Of a stretch of 64,000 bases of DNA, positions 62,038-64,000 are shown piece by piece. The translations under genes were made by a program, and so were the position numbers. The notes under the pieces are model-generated. The model was not told where the DNA came from, searched no databases, and saw nothing but the letters and a program-made list of their open reading frames with translations. Position 1 is the first letter of the stretch, and each line of letters starts with the position of its first letter. Source of the stretch: Peptococcaceae bacterium CEB3 (GTDB lineage Bacteria > Bacillota > Desulfitobacteriia > Desulfitobacteriales > Desulfitobacteriaceae); NCBI GenBank assembly GCA_001029295.1, contig LDXJ01000064.1, forward strand, positions 62,001 to 126,000. The letters run 5' to 3'.

Positions 62038-62345
62038 CGAACAAGTTATGTCGGCATCACGAATAGAGCATCGGGGAAATAGAGAAAGGGAACGTTCAGG
62101 GACGGGTTGCCGTTGCTGTCGGGACCGTGCCGGGGAGATGGAAAAAGAGAATGTTCGGGGGACAAAGCATAGTTGCTATCGGGAAGGGTGTGCCTGGGAA
62201 CCAGAAGAAGAGAACGTTCGGCGGAAAAAGTATCGTTCCTATCGGGAATATACGCCGGCGAAGCGGAGCAGCAGAAGGTTCGGGGGATAAGTTATAGTCG
62301 CTATCGGCAAGATATGGCGAGGAAATTGAGAAACAGCAGGTTAGG
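62038..62345. repeat. Degenerate 62-bp tandem repeat array between proB and proA
   Basis: A recurring core, gaa(c/t)gttcgggggac, then 25-30 bases later g(c)tatcggga, appears at near-regular intervals. The gtt of the core lies at 62094, 62153, 62216, 62278 and 62340, a period of 59-63 bases. The first unit may be preceded by another, more decayed one near 62043. Because 62 is not a multiple of 3 and frames across it have no ribosome-binding site, it is probably not coding. The last unit ends just before the proA ribosome-binding site. Confidence 0.8.
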
Positions 62346-62357
62346 GGGACTTTAAGT

Positions 62358-63605
62358 ATGGAGCTTCCGGAACTGGCGGAGATGGGTCGCAGAGCAAAGG
62401 CAGCCGCCCGCAAACTGGCTTTCCTGGGAAGCGCGGAGAAGAACGCGGTTCTCTTGGCGATGGCTGACGCCCTGAGAGAAAACGTTGAAGAAATCTTGAC
62501 GGCCAACGCCCGGGATGTCGAAGCGGCAGAAGACAAGGGATTGAAAAAGAGTTTGGTTAACCGTCTCAGGCTGACGGAAGCAGGGATTGAGCAGATGGCC
62601 GAGGGGTTGCGGGAGGTGGCGGGACTGGCGGATCCGGTGGGTGAAGGGGAGTTTTGGACCCGGCCCAACGGTTTGAGAATTCAACGCACCCGGGTACCCT
62701 TGGGGGTGATCGCCATGATCTACGAAGCGAGACCCAATGTCACAGTCGATGCCGCGGCTCTCTGCCTGAAAGCTGGGAATGCCGTGATCTTGCGCGGGGG
62801 ATCGGAGGCGATCCGGAGCAATATCGTCCTCAGCCGGGTGATTGCCCAGACCGCCGAAGAGCGCGGACTGCCCCAGGGTTCGATTCAGCTGCTCGAACGA
62901 ACAGAACGCGAGTGGGTTCAGCAGTTACTGAGAATGAACGATTATGTTGACGTCGTAATCCCTCGGGGTGGGGCCGGACTCATCCGGACGGTCATTCAGA
63001 ACGCGACCGTCCCAGTCATCGAGACGGGAACCGGAGTATGTCATGCTTATGTTGATCAAACGGCGGATTTTGCCAAGGCTATTCCGATCGTCATCAATTC
63101 CAAGACGCAAAATCCCGGGGTCTGCAACGCCCTGGAGACCCTCCTGGTTGACGAAAGCATTGCCGAGAATTTTTTGCCGCTCATGGCGGAAGAGTTATAC
63201 CGGCACGGGGTGGAAATCAGGGGGTGTCGGAAAACCTGTGCTATCCTGCCTGGGGCGGTCCCGGCCACAGAGGAAGATTGGCCGACCGAATACCTGGATC
63301 TGATCCTGAGCGTCCGGGTGGTGCAAGGTCTCGACCAGGCCTTAGATCACATTTTCCGCTATAGTACGAAACATTCGGAGACAATCATTGCGGAAGATTA
63401 TTCCCGGGCTCAGCGGTTCCTGCGGGAAGTGGACGCGGCGGCGGTCTATGTCAATGCCTCCACAAGGTTCACGGACGGCGGGCGTTTCGGTTTTGGCGCG
63501 GAGATTGGGATCAGCACGCAAAAGCTCCACGCCCGGGGGCCGATGGGTTTGCGGGAACTTACCACTACGAAGTATATGATTTACGGCAGCGGGCAAATTG
63601 TGTGA
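62358..63605 (+). CDS. proA: Gamma-glutamyl phosphate reductase
   Basis: A 415-residue NADPH-dependent member of the aldehyde dehydrogenase superfamily making glutamate semialdehyde. The catalytic Cys256 is in NPGVCNALETLLV; other signatures are GVIAMIYEARPNVTVDA, VIPRGGAGLI and FGFGAEIGISTQKLHARGP. The last repeat unit of the upstream array supplies its aggggga ribosome-binding site. It completes proC-proB-proA. Confidence 0.95.
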   Translation: MELPELAEMGRRAKAAARKLAFLGSAEKNAVLLAMADALRENVEEILTANARDVEAAEDKGLKKSLVNRLRLTEAGIEQMAEGLREVAGLADPVGEGEFWTRPNGLRIQRTRVPLGVIAMIYEARPNVTVDAAALCLKAGNAVILRGGSEAIRSNIVLSRVIAQTAEERGLPQGSIQLLERTEREWVQQLLRMNDYVDVVIPRGGAGLIRTVIQNATVPVIETGTGVCHAYVDQTADFAKAIPIVINSKTQNPGVCNALETLLVDESIAENFLPLMAEELYRHGVEIRGCRKTCAILPGAVPATEEDWPTEYLDLILSVRVVQGLDQALDHIFRYSTKHSETIIAEDYSRAQRFLREVDAAAVYVNASTRFTDGGRFGFGAEIGISTQKLHARGPMGLRELTTTKYMIYGSGQIV

Positions 63606-63680
63606 AAGAAGGAGCAGCTACGACATGAAGTGACTGCTAAACGGGGGGGCCGAGAGCGAAACTGGAAGGCGGGTGGAAAT

Positions 63681-63962
63681 GTGGCACAGACTCCTCAAGA
63701 GGTTCCGGTGGTTGTCCTTTACGGCAAAGAGGGTTGTTGTCTATGCTCCGAGGCGCTCAAGGTGCTGCTGCGTGTTCGGCAGTTCGTGCCTTTCACCCTG
63801 GTGCAAAAGGATATTACCGACGATGACGGGCTGAGGAAAAAGTATCAGTATTCGATTCCGGTGGTTTCCATCAACGGTAAAGAGAAGTTCGCCTATGAGG
63901 TGGGTGAAGAGGAACTGAAATCCGAGTTGGCGGCGGCAACCGGAGAACTGAAAGGAATGTGA
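63681..63962 (+). CDS. Glutaredoxin-like thiol-disulfide protein
   Basis: A 93-residue thioredoxin-fold protein (DUF836/glutaredoxin-like) with VVVLYGKEGCCLCSEALKVL; Cys19 and Cys22 form the CxxC motif and an additional Cys20 lies between them. The cis-Pro is in YSIPVVSINGK. It likely handles small-protein disulfides in the cytoplasm; its partner is unknown. The GTG at 63681 has ggtgga just upstream. The gene lies 75 bases after proA and may be cotranscribed. Confidence 0.82.
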   Translation: MAQTPQEVPVVVLYGKEGCCLCSEALKVLLRVRQFVPFTLVQKDITDDDGLRKKYQYSIPVVSINGKEKFAYEVGEEELKSELAAATGELKGM

Positions 63963-64000
63963 AGGAGATACCGCGGCCCGGAATATGAAAAGGGGAGAGA

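Noticed and set aside
62030-62290. Frame across the 62-bp repeats (Arg-rich translation)
   Set aside because: The repeat period is not a multiple of 3, so the translation is not repetitive in one frame, and there is no ribosome-binding site.
62038-62345. CRISPR array
   Set aside because: Units are degenerate along their whole length, with no short exact repeat separated by unique spacers.

Overview
The window looks like a chromosomal segment of an endospore-forming, largely anaerobic member of the Bacillota (Firmicutes), probably of the Peptococcaceae/Desulfitobacterium type. The reasons are a tricistronic GerA/GerB/GerC spore germination operon, a KapD-like exonuclease, Bacillus-type FadR/FadN/FadA/FadE fatty-acid genes, a T-box riboswitch, strong Shine-Dalgarno sites with frequent GTG and TTG starts, and a corrinoid/methyltetrahydrofolate methyl-transfer island with a RACo-type activator. 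Base composition is moderately GC-rich, apart from two visibly AT-rich inserts near 37.5-38.1 kb and 42.6-43.2 kb. The genus is inference. No rRNA, tRNA or CRISPR array was seen.

Layout. 0-1.5 kb: start of a minus-strand ABC ATPase gene, then about 1.2 kb without a convincing gene but with hairpins. 1.4-10.4 kb: a fatty-acid beta-oxidation regulon (fadR, fadN, fadA, fadE, fadD) preceded by two perfect FadR operators, followed by a TnpB/IS605-type element end and a small Toprim protein. 10.5-13.2 kb: a short-chain dehydrogenase, a membrane-anchored unknown and an alpha/beta hydrolase. 13.7-17.9 kb: the ger operon and a possible 49-residue ORF. 17.9-20.6 kb: glnS and two small SHOCT proteins. 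20.8-25.0 kb: hypA-hypB-hypF and a KapD-like exonuclease. 25.1-28.6 kb (minus): an FMN glutamate-synthase-like protein and norC-norB.

28.7-47.6 kb is the most interesting region. It holds two UroD-fold corrinoid methyltransferases flanking a ribose-type ABC importer, then a LacI regulator and a corrinoid protein. After an interruption come a methyltetrahydrofolate:corrinoid methyltransferase, a small cysteine-containing protein, a RACo-type reductive activator and a cupin. Together these supply every part of an O-demethylase-type methyl-transfer pathway. The transporter and LacI regulator suggest that the methyl donor is a sugar or polyol-like compound rather than the usual aromatic methyl ether. 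The interruption (37-43 kb) contains a second TnpB-type end, a truncated Uma2 nuclease gene, AT-rich orphan genes, an ABC-2 exporter and an ECF sigma/anti-sigma pair.

47.8-64 kb is amino-acid biosynthesis: thrB and hom (minus), then ilvE-ilvD-ilvB-ilvN-ilvC-leuC-leuD-leuB (no leuA), then a T-box with a probable proline specifier in front of proC-proB-proA, and a glutaredoxin-like gene. An array of about five degenerate 62-bp tandem repeats separates proB from proA, and an unexplained terminator-containing leader lies upstream of ilvE.
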